Shown here in pieces: positions 14,649-21,756 of a stretch of DNA of 21,756 nucleotides. The DNA comes from JACQRW01 sp964371935 (GTDB lineage: Bacteria; Patescibacteriota; Minisyncoccia; Sungbacterales; HO2-52-23): positions 1 through 21,756 of the forward strand of contig CAYJOT010000011.1 in assembly GCA_964371935.1 (NCBI GenBank), written 5' to 3'. The translations under genes were made by a program, and so were the position numbers. Numbering within the stretch: position 1 is the first letter of the stretch; each line of letters begins with the position of its first letter. The notes below the pieces were generated by a model. The model was not told where the DNA came from, made no database searches, and worked only from the letters and a program-made list of their open reading frames with translations.

Positions 14649-16067
14649 TTACTTAGACAGTCCGCTTAAAAATAACCACCGATATTTTTCAAGCCGTTGG
14701 TTGACGGTCACGCGCAAAAGCATGCGCGTGACACTAATCGCCGAAAACATCGAAACCAAGATGCCAATGCCGAGCGTCAGGGCAAACCCCTTTACTACGC
14801 TTGTGCCAAGCCAGTAGAGAATCAGCGCGGTCAGCAAGCTTGAGACATTGGAATCGCGGATTGAGGTCCATGCGCGCCCAAATCCCTCATCAATCGCATC
14901 TTCAAGCCTCTTGCTACTCTGCAACTCCTCTTTAAGCCGCTCAAAAATCAGCACGTTGGCATCTACTGCCATGCCAATCGAGAGAATAATGCCGGCAATC
15001 CCTGCAATCGTGAGCGTGACCGGAATCAGCTTAAAAAGCGCCAACAGTATAGCCACATAAAACAAAAGCGCCAGTACCGCAAGTACACCCGGCAGCCGGT
15101 ACCATAGGATCATGAAAATCGCCAAAATGAGAAAACCAATCACGCCCGCGAACAAGCTTTTCTGCAGCGACTCGGCGCCAAGCGACGCGCCAATGGTCTG
15201 CTGCGAGACCAGCGCAATCGGTACTGGAAGCGCGCCCGCATTCATCCTGCCAACGAGTTCTTTTGCCTCCTGTGCCGTAAAGTTGCCCGTAATCTGCGCC
15301 TTGCCGCCCGTGATCTCTTCGTTCACGGCCGGAGCCGAGATCGACGCGCCGTCGAGATAGATGCCGATCCGCTTGCCTTTGTTTTTTTTCGTGAGTTCCG
15401 CAAAAATCTTTGACCCCTCATCGTTAAATTCTATCGCAACATTTGGCTGGTTCGTTGTCGGGTCAAACTGTACCGTTGCGTGCTTGAGATACTGCCCAGT
15501 CAACGGCGTTGGCGAAAAATACGGATCCTCTCCCGCACGCGGCCCTTTATTTTTTATGTCATCCAAAATCACCTTCTGTTCCGTCTCCGGCCGCTCCTCT
15601 CGAAATTCCAAAAACGGTGTCTCGCCGATCACTTTGATCGCCGTATTAATATCCTGTACTCCGGCAAGCTCTACAATAAGCCGCCACTCGCCGCCAGATC
15701 TTTCAACCTGTACGAGCGGCTCCGACACGCCGAACAGATTGACTCTGCGCTCGATCACGTCCCGCACCGCGTCAAGCGAGCTGGCGTGATCAGCCAACAC
15801 AATATTTTTTACGTCCGCCCGATAGACCAGATGCGTCCCACCCTGGATATCAAGCCCCAGATGGTACGGAAACCGCGAGGCCAGATTCTGGAGTTGCTTG
15901 TGTAAAAATTCCAGCTTCCCGCGATCTAGCATCGCGTCTATCTGACGTGGCGCATCAAAAGCCGCGAGCAGCACCCCCACAATAAAAAACCCGGCCACAA
16001 TATAGCGCACGGTGGAAGCGGAAACCTTCTGCTTTTTTACTCCCGCTCTTCCCTTTGCAACTGCCAT
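14649..16067 (-). CDS. secD: protein translocase subunit SecD
   Basis: SecD is the partner of SecF in the Sec accessory complex. The 472-residue product has an N-terminal membrane helix (~21-38), then YHLGLDIQGGTHLVYRADV (GLDIQGG at 71-77), the periplasmic P1 domain including FNDEGSKIFAELTKKN and ITGNFTAQEAKEL, and C-terminal helices with LSIGMAVDANVLIFERLKEEL, the conserved SecD motif. The length is shorter than the ~600 residues of E. coli SecD but normal for bacteria with a compact P1 domain. The ATG at 16067 is chosen; an in-frame GTG at 16079 is possible but adds only a hydrophobic tetrapeptide. The gap to the DUF763 gene is 11 nt, so the three genes may form one operon. Confidence 0.96.
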   Translation of the reverse strand: MAVAKGRAGVKKQKVSASTVRYIVAGFFIVGVLLAAFDAPRQIDAMLDRGKLEFLHKQLQNLASRFPYHLGLDIQGGTHLVYRADVKNIVLADHASSLDAVRDVIERRVNLFGVSEPLVQVERSGGEWRLIVELAGVQDINTAIKVIGETPFLEFREERPETEQKVILDDIKNKGPRAGEDPYFSPTPLTGQYLKHATVQFDPTTNQPNVAIEFNDEGSKIFAELTKKNKGKRIGIYLDGASISAPAVNEEITGGKAQITGNFTAQEAKELVGRMNAGALPVPIALVSQQTIGASLGAESLQKSLFAGVIGFLILAIFMILWYRLPGVLAVLALLFYVAILLALFKLIPVTLTIAGIAGIILSIGMAVDANVLIFERLKEELQSSKRLEDAIDEGFGRAWTSIRDSNVSSLLTALILYWLGTSVVKGFALTLGIGILVSMFSAISVTRMLLRVTVNQRLEKYRWLFLSGLSK

Positions 16068-16078
16068 ATAAAAAAACA

Positions 16079-17218
16079 CTAACAGATAGGAGAAATTTCT
16101 GCAAGTTGTTTGAGCATCTTATCTTTTTCGCCCGGCTGGACCCGGGTCCGCCGCACCGCGTGTTGCAGCATGCCGATGGTCTGGTCGTAGGTTTTACGAT
16201 CGACTGGGTACGGGGTGGCATCTTTGCCGCCATGCGCAAAGCTGTAGCGCGCAGGGTCTTCGTACGAGGGTTTGGCGCCGTAGACGACTTCGGCGACAAG
16301 CGAGAGTGCGCGTACGGTTTTCGGACCAACACCCTTCATGGCAACCAGACCCTCATAATTTTTTGGCTTCTCTTCAGTTACGCGAGCTAAAATTTTTTCC
16401 AGATACACACTTCTGGAAAAATCTTCGGCCACAACCGGGTGGTATGAGAATTCCGTATCTTCGAGTTTGAGTAGCGTGAGCTGCTCGCCACTATTCTCCT
16501 TGATCGCAAGCATTTTCGAGAGGTGCGATGCATGCTTTCGCAGGATCGTGATCTCGCGCATAAGCGGCCCGAATCCGGCCTGCACGAGTTCTGTTGAGCG
16601 TCCGCGCGTATCGCCGCTCGTGCGGCTCACTAAATTGAGTACGCGCTCTCCGACCGATTGTGACGAGATGGCCGCATGCGGCTCGCATACAAGATCATGC
16701 ACGCTTTCGGAATACCAGTGGTACCGCCGCGCCGACCCCGTGCTCTGGTTCATCCCCTGCTGTACCACTGCCCACGCGCCATTTTTAGAAAAGAAAAAAC
16801 TATGGTGGTAGAGCTGAAACCCGTCCTGCACAAGCGAGGAATCCACTTTGGCGGCCATGCGCGAATTGTACTCTAGATTCTGGATTCCGGACTCTGGAAG
16901 CTGGAGATGCGCGCCCCACTGCCTGATTTCCTCGGGAGTTTTCCGCGATGTCTTGCCCTTGCCTCCGCAGATAAACACCCCCAAATTCCGTTCCCCATGC
17001 CGGATCGCCTCTTTCAGCGCCGCCGTTAAAATAGTAGTCAGCCCGGATGCGTTCCAGTCAAACGCCAGCACCGTCCCAAGCGACTGAAACCACACCGGAT
17101 CCGAAATCCGCCGGATAAACTCATCCGGCCCATACTCCTCCACCAGCACCCGCACCATCTCCCGCCCCAATTTCACCATCCGCTCAAACAACCACCTCGG
17201 ACAGGTCCCGGTATCAAG
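16079..17218 (-). CDS. DUF763-family protein, 5' end lost in the assembly gap
   Basis: The stretch in frame before the first usable start reads LDTGTCPRWLFERMVKL, matching the typical DUF763 start (TGTCPRWLFERMVKL), so the gene continues upstream into the Ns and its true start is missing. The remaining 379 codons include FICGGKGKTSRKTPEEI, YHHSFFFSKNGAWAVVQQGM and YHWYSESVHDLVCEPHAAI, all well conserved in the family as I recall it. Near the C-terminus EGLVAMKGVGPKTVRALSLV looks like a helix-hairpin-helix, suggesting DNA contact. The family is common in archaea and scattered in bacteria and has no established function, as far as I know. It precedes secD. Confidence 0.85.
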   Translation of the reverse strand, partial: LDTGTCPRWLFERMVKLGREMVRVLVEEYGPDEFIRRISDPVWFQSLGTVLAFDWNASGLTTILTAALKEAIRHGERNLGVFICGGKGKTSRKTPEEIRQWGAHLQLPESGIQNLEYNSRMAAKVDSSLVQDGFQLYHHSFFFSKNGAWAVVQQGMNQSTGSARRYHWYSESVHDLVCEPHAAISSQSVGERVLNLVSRTSGDTRGRSTELVQAGFGPLMREITILRKHASHLSKMLAIKENSGEQLTLLKLEDTEFSYHPVVAEDFSRSVYLEKILARVTEEKPKNYEGLVAMKGVGPKTVRALSLVAEVVYGAKPSYEDPARYSFAHGGKDATPYPVDRKTYDQTIGMLQHAVRRTRVQPGEKDKMLKQLAEISPIC

Positions 17219-17318
17219 NNNNNNNNNNNNNNNNNNNNNNNNNNNNNNNNNNNNNNNNNNNNNNNNNNNNNNNNNNNNNNNNNNNNNNNNNNNNNNNNNN
17301 NNNNNNNNNNNNNNNNNN
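17219..17318. other. assembly gap (100 Ns)
   Basis: Exactly 100 Ns, the usual stand-in for a gap of unknown length between scaffolded contigs. It separates the truncated DUF763 gene from the truncated DUF4258-like gene, so neighbour order across it is not certain. Confidence 0.98.
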
Positions 17319-17429
17319 CGGATGCCGGATGATTCGTTTTATCCGGGCCTCGCTCAATCGATAATGCCGCATCTTGTCATGGCTATGATGCGTCCAGACG
17401 TAGATTTGGTTGGTTTTTTGCCGGAACAT
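17319..17429 (-). CDS. DUF4258-like protein, N-terminal fragment
   Basis: The 37 codons before the gap read MFRQKTNQIYVWTHHSHDKM, then RHYRLSEARIKRIIRHP. The pattern THHxxxKMRxYxLSExRxxxxIRxP resembles the start of DUF4258 proteins (H-x-x-x-RM-x-x-R-x-x-x-x-x-I), a small family with distant likeness to RelE-type toxins but of unproved function. The rest lies in the Ns. The ATG at 17429 follows TATATT-CGATAT and no Shine-Dalgarno is seen. The palindrome at 17485-17532 is about 55 nt upstream. Confidence 0.55.
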
Positions 17430-17484
17430 ATATCGAATATATCACAAAAATTGTTCTTCAAAAAAGTATACTCGCTGGCAATAT

Positions 17485-17532
17485 ATTTTCTATCACTATT
17501 CTGACCGATCGAACAACATAGTGATAGAAAAT
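17485..17532. promoter_or_regulatory. two-tier palindrome, site 5 (before the DUF4258-like gene)
   Basis: Outer arms of 15 bp, ATTTTCTATCACTAT (17485-17499) and ATAGTGATAGAAAAT (17518-17532), are perfect inverted repeats centred exactly on CGATCG (17506-17511). The arm sequence differs from sites 1-4. It lies between the typA stop (17570) and the gene at 17429. Minus strand: TTGTTC ends in the core, with ATAGAA 17 nt later. Either an operator or the end-hairpin of typA. Confidence 0.62.
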
Positions 17533-17569
17533 AACCGAGAATGGCGCGGGGATGATCTAAGCGGCCCTT

Positions 17570-19396
17570 TCACTTCTTCAACCCAAGCGCACGTTTGCGG
17601 CGCTCTTCGTTTTCATCGAGAACCATTTTGCGGATGCGGACATTTTTGGGAGTTGCTTCCACCAATTCATCATCGCCGATATATTCGAGTGCGTCTTCAA
17701 GACCCATCACGCGCGGAGTATTGAAGTGCTCGGTGGCACCGTCGCCTTTTGAGCGCATGTTGGAGAGTTCCTTTTCTTTGCATACATTGACCGACAAATC
17801 GTTGCTGCGCGAATGCTGGCCCACGACCTGTCCTTTATACACCCGTACGGCCGGGCCCAAAAAGAGCTGGCCGCGATCCTGTGCCGCCACCAGGCCAAAG
17901 AGCGTAGTCACGCCAGTCTGATGCGCCACAAGCGAACCGTTTTCGCGTTCGCGCCACGGAACCGAGTCCTTTTGATAGCGGTAAAACGTGCTGTGCATAA
18001 TGCCAAGCCCTCGCGTATCAGTTAGAAATTCATTGCGATATCCGAAAAGTCCGCGTGTCGGCACGACAAATTCCATAAAGCTGATGCCGTTTTCCGTGCG
18101 CATCTCCTGCATCTCGCCATGGCGGCTCCCGAGCTTTTGGATCACCGCCCCAGAGTGCTCATCCGGCACCTCGATCACGAGACGTTCAAACGGAGTCATG
18201 CGAACCTTATTGATCTCCCGATCAATCACTTGCGGCCGCGATACCTGAAATTCGTATCCTTCGCGCCGCAGCCGTTCAATAAAAATCGCCAGGTGCAGCT
18301 CGCCGCGCCCGGAAACAACCCACCCTGTCTGTCCCGCTTCTTGGGACGCGTCCTCCACCCGCAGCGCAGTATCGGTCTCAAGCTCCCCATACAGCCGCTC
18401 GCGAATCTGGCGCGAAGTCGAGTACTCCCCTTCCTGCCCCGCAAACGGCGAGTCGTTGACTAAGAAAGTCACCTTTACGGTCGGCTCCTCAATATCAAGT
18501 ACTGGCAAAGCAATTGGAGTATTCACATCCGCAATGGTCTCGCCAATCTGAATATCCGCGATGCCGGCGATTGCCGCAATATCTCCCGCAGCCACTGCAT
18601 CCGCCTCAATCCGCTCAAGCCCGAGAAAGGTCATGAGCGACATCAGGCGATATTTCTTCATCTCGCCTGCACAATTAATATGCATCACGTCCTGCCCGCG
18701 CTTGATTACGCCGTTGTATACCCTGCCCACGGCAATACGTCCTTTAAAATTGTCGCCGCTGATCGTTGTCGCAAGCATCTGTAGCGGAGCCGCCGGATCA
18801 CTGGACGGCTGCGGAATATGTTTTACAATCGCATCAAAAATTGGAGTGATATTTTCCATTGTCCCAAGATCGTCAGTAAGTCCGGCCTTGCCATGCTTTG
18901 CCGATGCATACAAAACTGGAAAATCGAGTAGTGACTCATCCGCGCCAAGCTCGATAAAGAGATCAAGCGTCTTATCCACTACCACTTCACACCGGCTATC
19001 CGGTTTGTCAATTTTATTCACCACCACAATCACCTTTAATTTTTTCTCAAGCGCTTTTTTCAAAACAAACCGCGTCTGGGGCATGGGTCCCTCTTTTGCA
19101 TCCACCAGCAAAAGACATCCATCTGCCATAGTCAAAATCCGCTCCACTTCGCCGCCAAAGTCCGCGTGTCCGGGCGTGTCAATGATATTGATTTTAGTGT
19201 CCCTCCACTGGATCGCCGCGTTCTTCGAAAAAATCGTAATCCCCCGCTCCCGCTCAAGTTCGTTGGAATCCATGATCAGCTCCTGTGCCGCCGCCTCCCT
19301 ATTCAAATGCGTCTCGGATTGGCGCAGCAAAGCATCCACCAACGTGGTCTTCCCGTGATCAACGTGCGCGATAATGGCAACATTGCGAATTTGCAT
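17570..19396 (-). CDS. typA: ribosome-associated GTPase TypA/BipA
   Basis: TypA is a translational GTPase that binds the 70S ribosome and helps 50S assembly and stress adaptation. The 608-residue product has typical family length. GTPase motifs: G1 AHVDHGKT (10-17), a switch region with ERGITIFSK, G3 DTPGH (73-77), G4 NKID (127-130). The C-terminal half has the BipA-specific SGRGELHLAIFIERLRREGY and RTENGISFMEFVVPTRGLFG, then MHSTFYRYQ. The ATG at 19396 is chosen because the family begins MxIRNVAIIAHVDHG; a longer frame to 19447 would run over the 5'-UTR hairpin. It has its own promoter (19467-19495) with a ~65-nt leader. No clear terminator follows. Confidence 0.97.
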   Translation of the reverse strand: MQIRNVAIIAHVDHGKTTLVDALLRQSETHLNREAAAQELIMDSNELERERGITIFSKNAAIQWRDTKINIIDTPGHADFGGEVERILTMADGCLLLVDAKEGPMPQTRFVLKKALEKKLKVIVVVNKIDKPDSRCEVVVDKTLDLFIELGADESLLDFPVLYASAKHGKAGLTDDLGTMENITPIFDAIVKHIPQPSSDPAAPLQMLATTISGDNFKGRIAVGRVYNGVIKRGQDVMHINCAGEMKKYRLMSLMTFLGLERIEADAVAAGDIAAIAGIADIQIGETIADVNTPIALPVLDIEEPTVKVTFLVNDSPFAGQEGEYSTSRQIRERLYGELETDTALRVEDASQEAGQTGWVVSGRGELHLAIFIERLRREGYEFQVSRPQVIDREINKVRMTPFERLVIEVPDEHSGAVIQKLGSRHGEMQEMRTENGISFMEFVVPTRGLFGYRNEFLTDTRGLGIMHSTFYRYQKDSVPWRERENGSLVAHQTGVTTLFGLVAAQDRGQLFLGPAVRVYKGQVVGQHSRSNDLSVNVCKEKELSNMRSKGDGATEHFNTPRVMGLEDALEYIGDDELVEATPKNVRIRKMVLDENEERRKRALGLKK

Positions 19397-19418
19397 AAAA
19401 AATGTGGTAATTAAAAAT

Positions 19419-19435
19419 CTGCTGGTTTGCAGCAG
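19419..19435 (-). promoter_or_regulatory. hairpin in the typA leader
   Basis: Minus strand: CTGCTG, loop CAAAC, CAGCAG, then ATTTTT. A small stem with a U-rich tail in the middle of the 5' UTR. It could be a weak terminator (attenuator) or simply structural. Confidence 0.4.
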
Positions 19436-19466
19436 GAAAAATCTCATCTCTCATACTAACAGAGCA

Positions 19467-19495
19467 ATGATAGCATGGATTAGGCATTATGTAAA
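19467..19495 (-). promoter_or_regulatory. typA promoter
   Basis: Minus strand: -35 TTTACA (19490-19495), 17-nt spacer, -10 TATCAT (19467-19472). Start near 19460. It begins 6 nt after the terminator of the upstream gene. Confidence 0.75.
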
Positions 19496-19500
19496 GAAAG

Positions 19501-19533
19501 AAAAACCCGATGCTCACACTTGTGGATATCGGG
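19501..19533 (-). terminator. terminator of the J-domain operon
   Basis: Minus strand: CCCGAT pairs with ATCGGG around a loop containing CACA/TGTG, then TTTTTC. It lies 15 nt after the stop codon at 19548. Confidence 0.7.
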
Positions 19534-19547
19534 ATGATAAGTTAATC

Positions 19548-20900
19548 TTATTCCACATCAAGTACGACGTGGGAAAGGAAAAACAAAGTTCTGGTTTTGG
19601 TGAATGCCTCCTTTTGACTCACAAGGCATGCCCAGTCCTTTTTTGAACCCTCTGGTTTCAGAGTGAACGACTTGGGTCTTGACATAGAGATTACTGCCCT
19701 CCCAGGACAGACAAATGGCTCAATTTTCGGAATTATATCGTCTCTCACCTGAAGACGAGGACCCATTTTTCTGAACGGGGTCTGCATAGAGGCAAACCCA
19801 GCCCGTAGATCCACTGTCCCGAGTAAATACAATGGCACCCGGCTAGCTCTATCCTTATCCAAAAATTGATGATCTATAGAAATCCGGTCTACCGTAATGT
19901 CTGCCCGAGTCACCCTTGCTGTCCCTAGTATGCGCGCAAGATGAGTAAGGACTATACGATATCTCCTTTTGAGAGATACGGTCCAGCCATCTATACGCGT
20001 TTCCTGCACTACATCACCAGGATTGCGATTACGCATACCGGACAAACCCAGTTTTTTTGCCGCATGATTAAAACTCCAGCGAATAGTGGGAACAGAAAAT
20101 TTCGATATGCCGGCAAACAATTCCGATGCCGGGATTGCACTGAGATTATAGGACTCAATTATCTCACGCAATGATTTGGCATCGCCTTGTAAAAGCCGGT
20201 CCCCTTTGCTTGGCTCTTTTTGGGCACGTTCTCTCGCATTCTCATATAGTGTACGAACCCGATACTCATCCGCATCACCAGGAATACTAGTAGCGAATGA
20301 GAATGCAAACGAAGCAACAAGGAGTTGCGTACATTCTCTAATGGGCTTAATTCTTTCCTTGTGTGCAGAAAACCTCATGGCCTGCCCAATAAGATACCCA
20401 GGCACCCACTCCCCCACACGCACTTTCGCTTCCTGCTTGAGAAGCTTCCCGGCACGAGCTTCAATACTTAATTCAGCAGCTCGCCTGACATCTACCAACT
20501 CTTCTTGATGTGCGACTTCCTGGCGCCGAAATTGAGCTTTAAGATTGGCGATCTCATCTTGCAAGCCATGGATCCGTCCGCGGAGTGCTCGTTCTCCGAG
20601 CCGCTCAAATGAACGGTCATTGCGCGCTGCGGTAAGCACCTCAGCGAAAATCTCCTTGTCTTTGACCATATCAAACGCATCGGATAGTGTTTGTAATGCC
20701 GTTAGTACCTCTCCCTTCCGCGTGTCCGGATGCACTCGTCTCAACAGATCGCGGATCTGCCACCGGAAATGCTCATAGAGCACATCGGGCGGAAGACCAA
20801 GGTCCAAAAGCGCTACCGATGGTCTGATTAGAGCAAGGATATTCGCTGGTATTGCTTTCTTGCCATCCAGTTCGTTGATGATCTCTCGTGCCCAGTCCAT
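19548..20900 (-). CDS. J-domain-like protein with coiled coil, function unknown
   Basis: A 450-residue protein. Residues ~40-85 look like a DnaJ J-domain: LYEHFRWQIRDLLRRVHPDT has the HPD tripeptide (57-59) in the loop between helices II and III, and a helix III-like LQTLSDAFDMVKD follows. HPD is the element that stimulates DnaK ATPase. Residues ~100-160 are charged and helical (LQDEIANLKAQFRRQEVAHQ), probably coiled coil. The C-terminal ~290 residues are of unknown fold, with no cysteine motif. There is no G/F region or zinc-finger domain of a classic DnaJ. The start overlaps the stop of the upstream gene (TAATG), and GGAG lies 5 nt before the ATG, so translation is probably coupled. The target of this co-chaperone-like protein is unknown. 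Confidence 0.75.
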   Translation of the reverse strand: MDWAREIINELDGKKAIPANILALIRPSVALLDLGLPPDVLYEHFRWQIRDLLRRVHPDTRKGEVLTALQTLSDAFDMVKDKEIFAEVLTAARNDRSFERLGERALRGRIHGLQDEIANLKAQFRRQEVAHQEELVDVRRAAELSIEARAGKLLKQEAKVRVGEWVPGYLIGQAMRFSAHKERIKPIRECTQLLVASFAFSFATSIPGDADEYRVRTLYENARERAQKEPSKGDRLLQGDAKSLREIIESYNLSAIPASELFAGISKFSVPTIRWSFNHAAKKLGLSGMRNRNPGDVVQETRIDGWTVSLKRRYRIVLTHLARILGTARVTRADITVDRISIDHQFLDKDRASRVPLYLLGTVDLRAGFASMQTPFRKMGPRLQVRDDIIPKIEPFVCPGRAVISMSRPKSFTLKPEGSKKDWACLVSQKEAFTKTRTLFFLSHVVLDVE

Positions 20901-21577
20901 TACTTCTCCTCTTCTTCAGCTATTTCCTCGATCTCCTGCGCGTGGGCTATGGCTTCCGCGTCATCATCATATTGCCATTCGGTAACGCAACCGAGGATTC
21001 TCTCGACATCATCCACCGATACGATATCGAGATCAAGAATTTCCGGATGCTCGCTGTCAGCATATGCAATCGCATAGAGAATTCCCATCATTGCTTCGCG
21101 AGAATATGTGCGTATGCCAAGCTTGCGCATGAGCGACTGAAGATTATCGCCGATCAGGTTATATACTTCTTCCGCCCGATCGCCGAATCGCTGTACAAAG
21201 CGCATCGCCACTTCTTTGCTCATGAATCCCCGACTCATCATGAGGAGGGTTTGCGCCGTGCTTTCCAGCACTCTGTTCGCTCTTCCATTCTCACCGAAGT
21301 CAACCGGAGAAAGCGGCTGACCATCATTAAAATACTGGAAGCAGGCGGAGATGGTCTCGGGGTATGCGGCGCGCTTCCAGATGCGGTTGGTGATCACGAC
21401 ATAGATGCGCTGTTCGAACTTTGATGGAAACGCTGCCTCTATCCGCTTAACCAATCCTTCCGGAGTGATGGCACGCAAGCGTTTCGCAGCTGCCCGAACA
21501 AGCGGGTTTACAGGAGACATTTCCATTTCGCTCAGACGAGTAAGTGCTTTTGTTCGCAGGTTTGGGTTCTCTGCCAT
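20900..21577 (-). CDS. hypothetical protein, first gene of the J-domain operon
   Basis: I do not recognise this 225-residue protein. It is helical and soluble, with no signal, no membrane segment and one cysteine; the C-terminus is strongly acidic (EIEEIAEEEEK). It is preceded by a GAGGAG Shine-Dalgarno 7 nt before the ATG, a promoter at 21627-21655 and the terminator of another gene. Its stop codon overlaps the start codon of the J-domain gene, so the two are probably made in fixed ratio and may act together. Confidence 0.75.
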   Translation of the reverse strand: MAENPNLRTKALTRLSEMEMSPVNPLVRAAAKRLRAITPEGLVKRIEAAFPSKFEQRIYVVITNRIWKRAAYPETISACFQYFNDGQPLSPVDFGENGRANRVLESTAQTLLMMSRGFMSKEVAMRFVQRFGDRAEEVYNLIGDNLQSLMRKLGIRTYSREAMMGILYAIAYADSEHPEILDLDIVSVDDVERILGCVTEWQYDDDAEAIAHAQEIEEIAEEEEK

Positions 21578-21626
21578 AGGTTGGCTCCTCTTTTGTATGT
21601 GTAAAGGTCCTAAAAACTATATAAAA

Positions 21627-21655
21627 ATAGTGGCATATCTTGAATTGATTGTCAA
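21627..21655 (-). promoter_or_regulatory. promoter of the J-domain operon
   Basis: Minus strand: perfect -35 TTGACA (21650-21655), 17-nt spacer, a poor -10 CACTAT (21627-21632); the spacer ends in TATGC, a possible extended -10. It begins 2 nt beyond the preceding terminator. Confidence 0.6.
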
Positions 21656-21656
21656 A

Positions 21657-21690
21657 TCAAAAACAGCCCCGACGAATCGGGACTGTTTTT
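21657..21690 (-). terminator. terminator of the Gly/Arg-rich protein gene
   Basis: Minus strand: AACAG-T-CCCGA, loop TTCG, TCGGG-G-CTGTT followed by TTTG; a strong stem with an A-run on one side and a T-run on the other, so it could act on both strands. Confidence 0.8.
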
Positions 21691-21706
21691 AGGAATCCAA
21701 AAAGGA

Positions 21707-21756
21707 TTACCAGTTGCTGTCGCGGCGTCCTCCGCCAAAACCGCCTCCTCCACGGT
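21707..21756 (-). CDS. Gly/Arg-rich C-terminal end, probably an RRM RNA-binding protein
   Basis: Only the last 15 codons are in the window: RGGGGFGGGRRDSNW then TAA. This Gly/Arg tail is like that of small single-RRM RNA-binding proteins in cyanobacteria and CPR. The RRM itself is outside the window, so a different Gly-rich protein is possible. Confidence 0.5.
   Translation of the reverse strand, partial: RGGGGFGGGRRDSNW

Noticed and set aside
1004..16202. CGATCG within genes and 23S (for example near 1005, 10315, 13985, 14195, 16199)
   Set aside because: None that I checked has symmetric outer arms, so they are probably chance copies of a 6-mer.
9090..17532. Integron-type attC sites
   Set aside because: The sites are perfectly symmetric and lack the extrahelical bases of attC, and there is no integrase gene in the window.

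Overview
The window looks like a piece of a Patescibacteria/CPR (probably Parcubacteria-type) genome, inferred from the gene set and not from any search. Signs are an rRNA with short structured insertions, an EF-P whose tip loop lacks the usual PGKG, large Cys-rich CxxC proteins of unknown function, paired VirD4/HerA-like ATPases, a sigma-region-4 plus HARE-HTH protein, a PaaX-like regulator, and many genes whose -10 box lies only 6-8 nt before the ATG with no Shine-Dalgarno. Except for efp, every gene is on the minus strand. A run of 100 Ns at 17219-17318 marks an assembly join.

Layout, left to right. 1-1335: 5' part of a 23S rRNA (minus), cut by the window edge, with its own promoter and no 16S upstream. 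1474-1625: a strong promoter, structured ~115-nt transcript and terminator that look like an independent small RNA or attenuated leader. 1681-2358: MscS-like membrane protein. 2549-3142: efp (+). 3189-5183: VirD4-like ATPase with a zinc ribbon. 5256-5672: cytidylyltransferase-fold enzyme. 5740-7497: Cys-rich CxxC protein. 7534-9045: second VirD4-like ATPase. 9156-9743: PaaX-like repressor. 9800-11131: decayed second copy of the Cys-rich gene. 11192-12559: membrane-anchored protein. 12584-13627: sigma4/HARE-HTH protein. 13668-16067: secF and secD. 16079-17218: DUF763 protein, cut by the gap. 17319-17429: start of a DUF4258-like protein, cut by the same gap. 17570-19396: typA/bipA. 19548-21577: a two-gene operon with a J-domain-like protein. 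21707-21756: end of a Gly/Arg-rich (probably RRM) RNA-binding protein.

The most interesting structure is a family of five two-tier palindromes (5678-5721, 9090-9129, 9753-9790, 11143-11182, 17485-17532). Each has outer arms of 10-15 bp placed exactly symmetrically around a central CGATCG, and each lies just upstream of a minus-strand gene. Three share the arm ACTAAAA and surround the PaaX-like gene, its decayed neighbour and the second VirD4-like ATPase. In these three a -35-like hexamer sits in the core and a -10-like hexamer at or beyond the far arm, as expected of operators. I infer a small regulon controlled by the PaaX-like protein. Separately, several short palindromes have been inserted into the 23S rRNA and into protein-coding sequence, including one in frame within the decayed Cys-rich gene.
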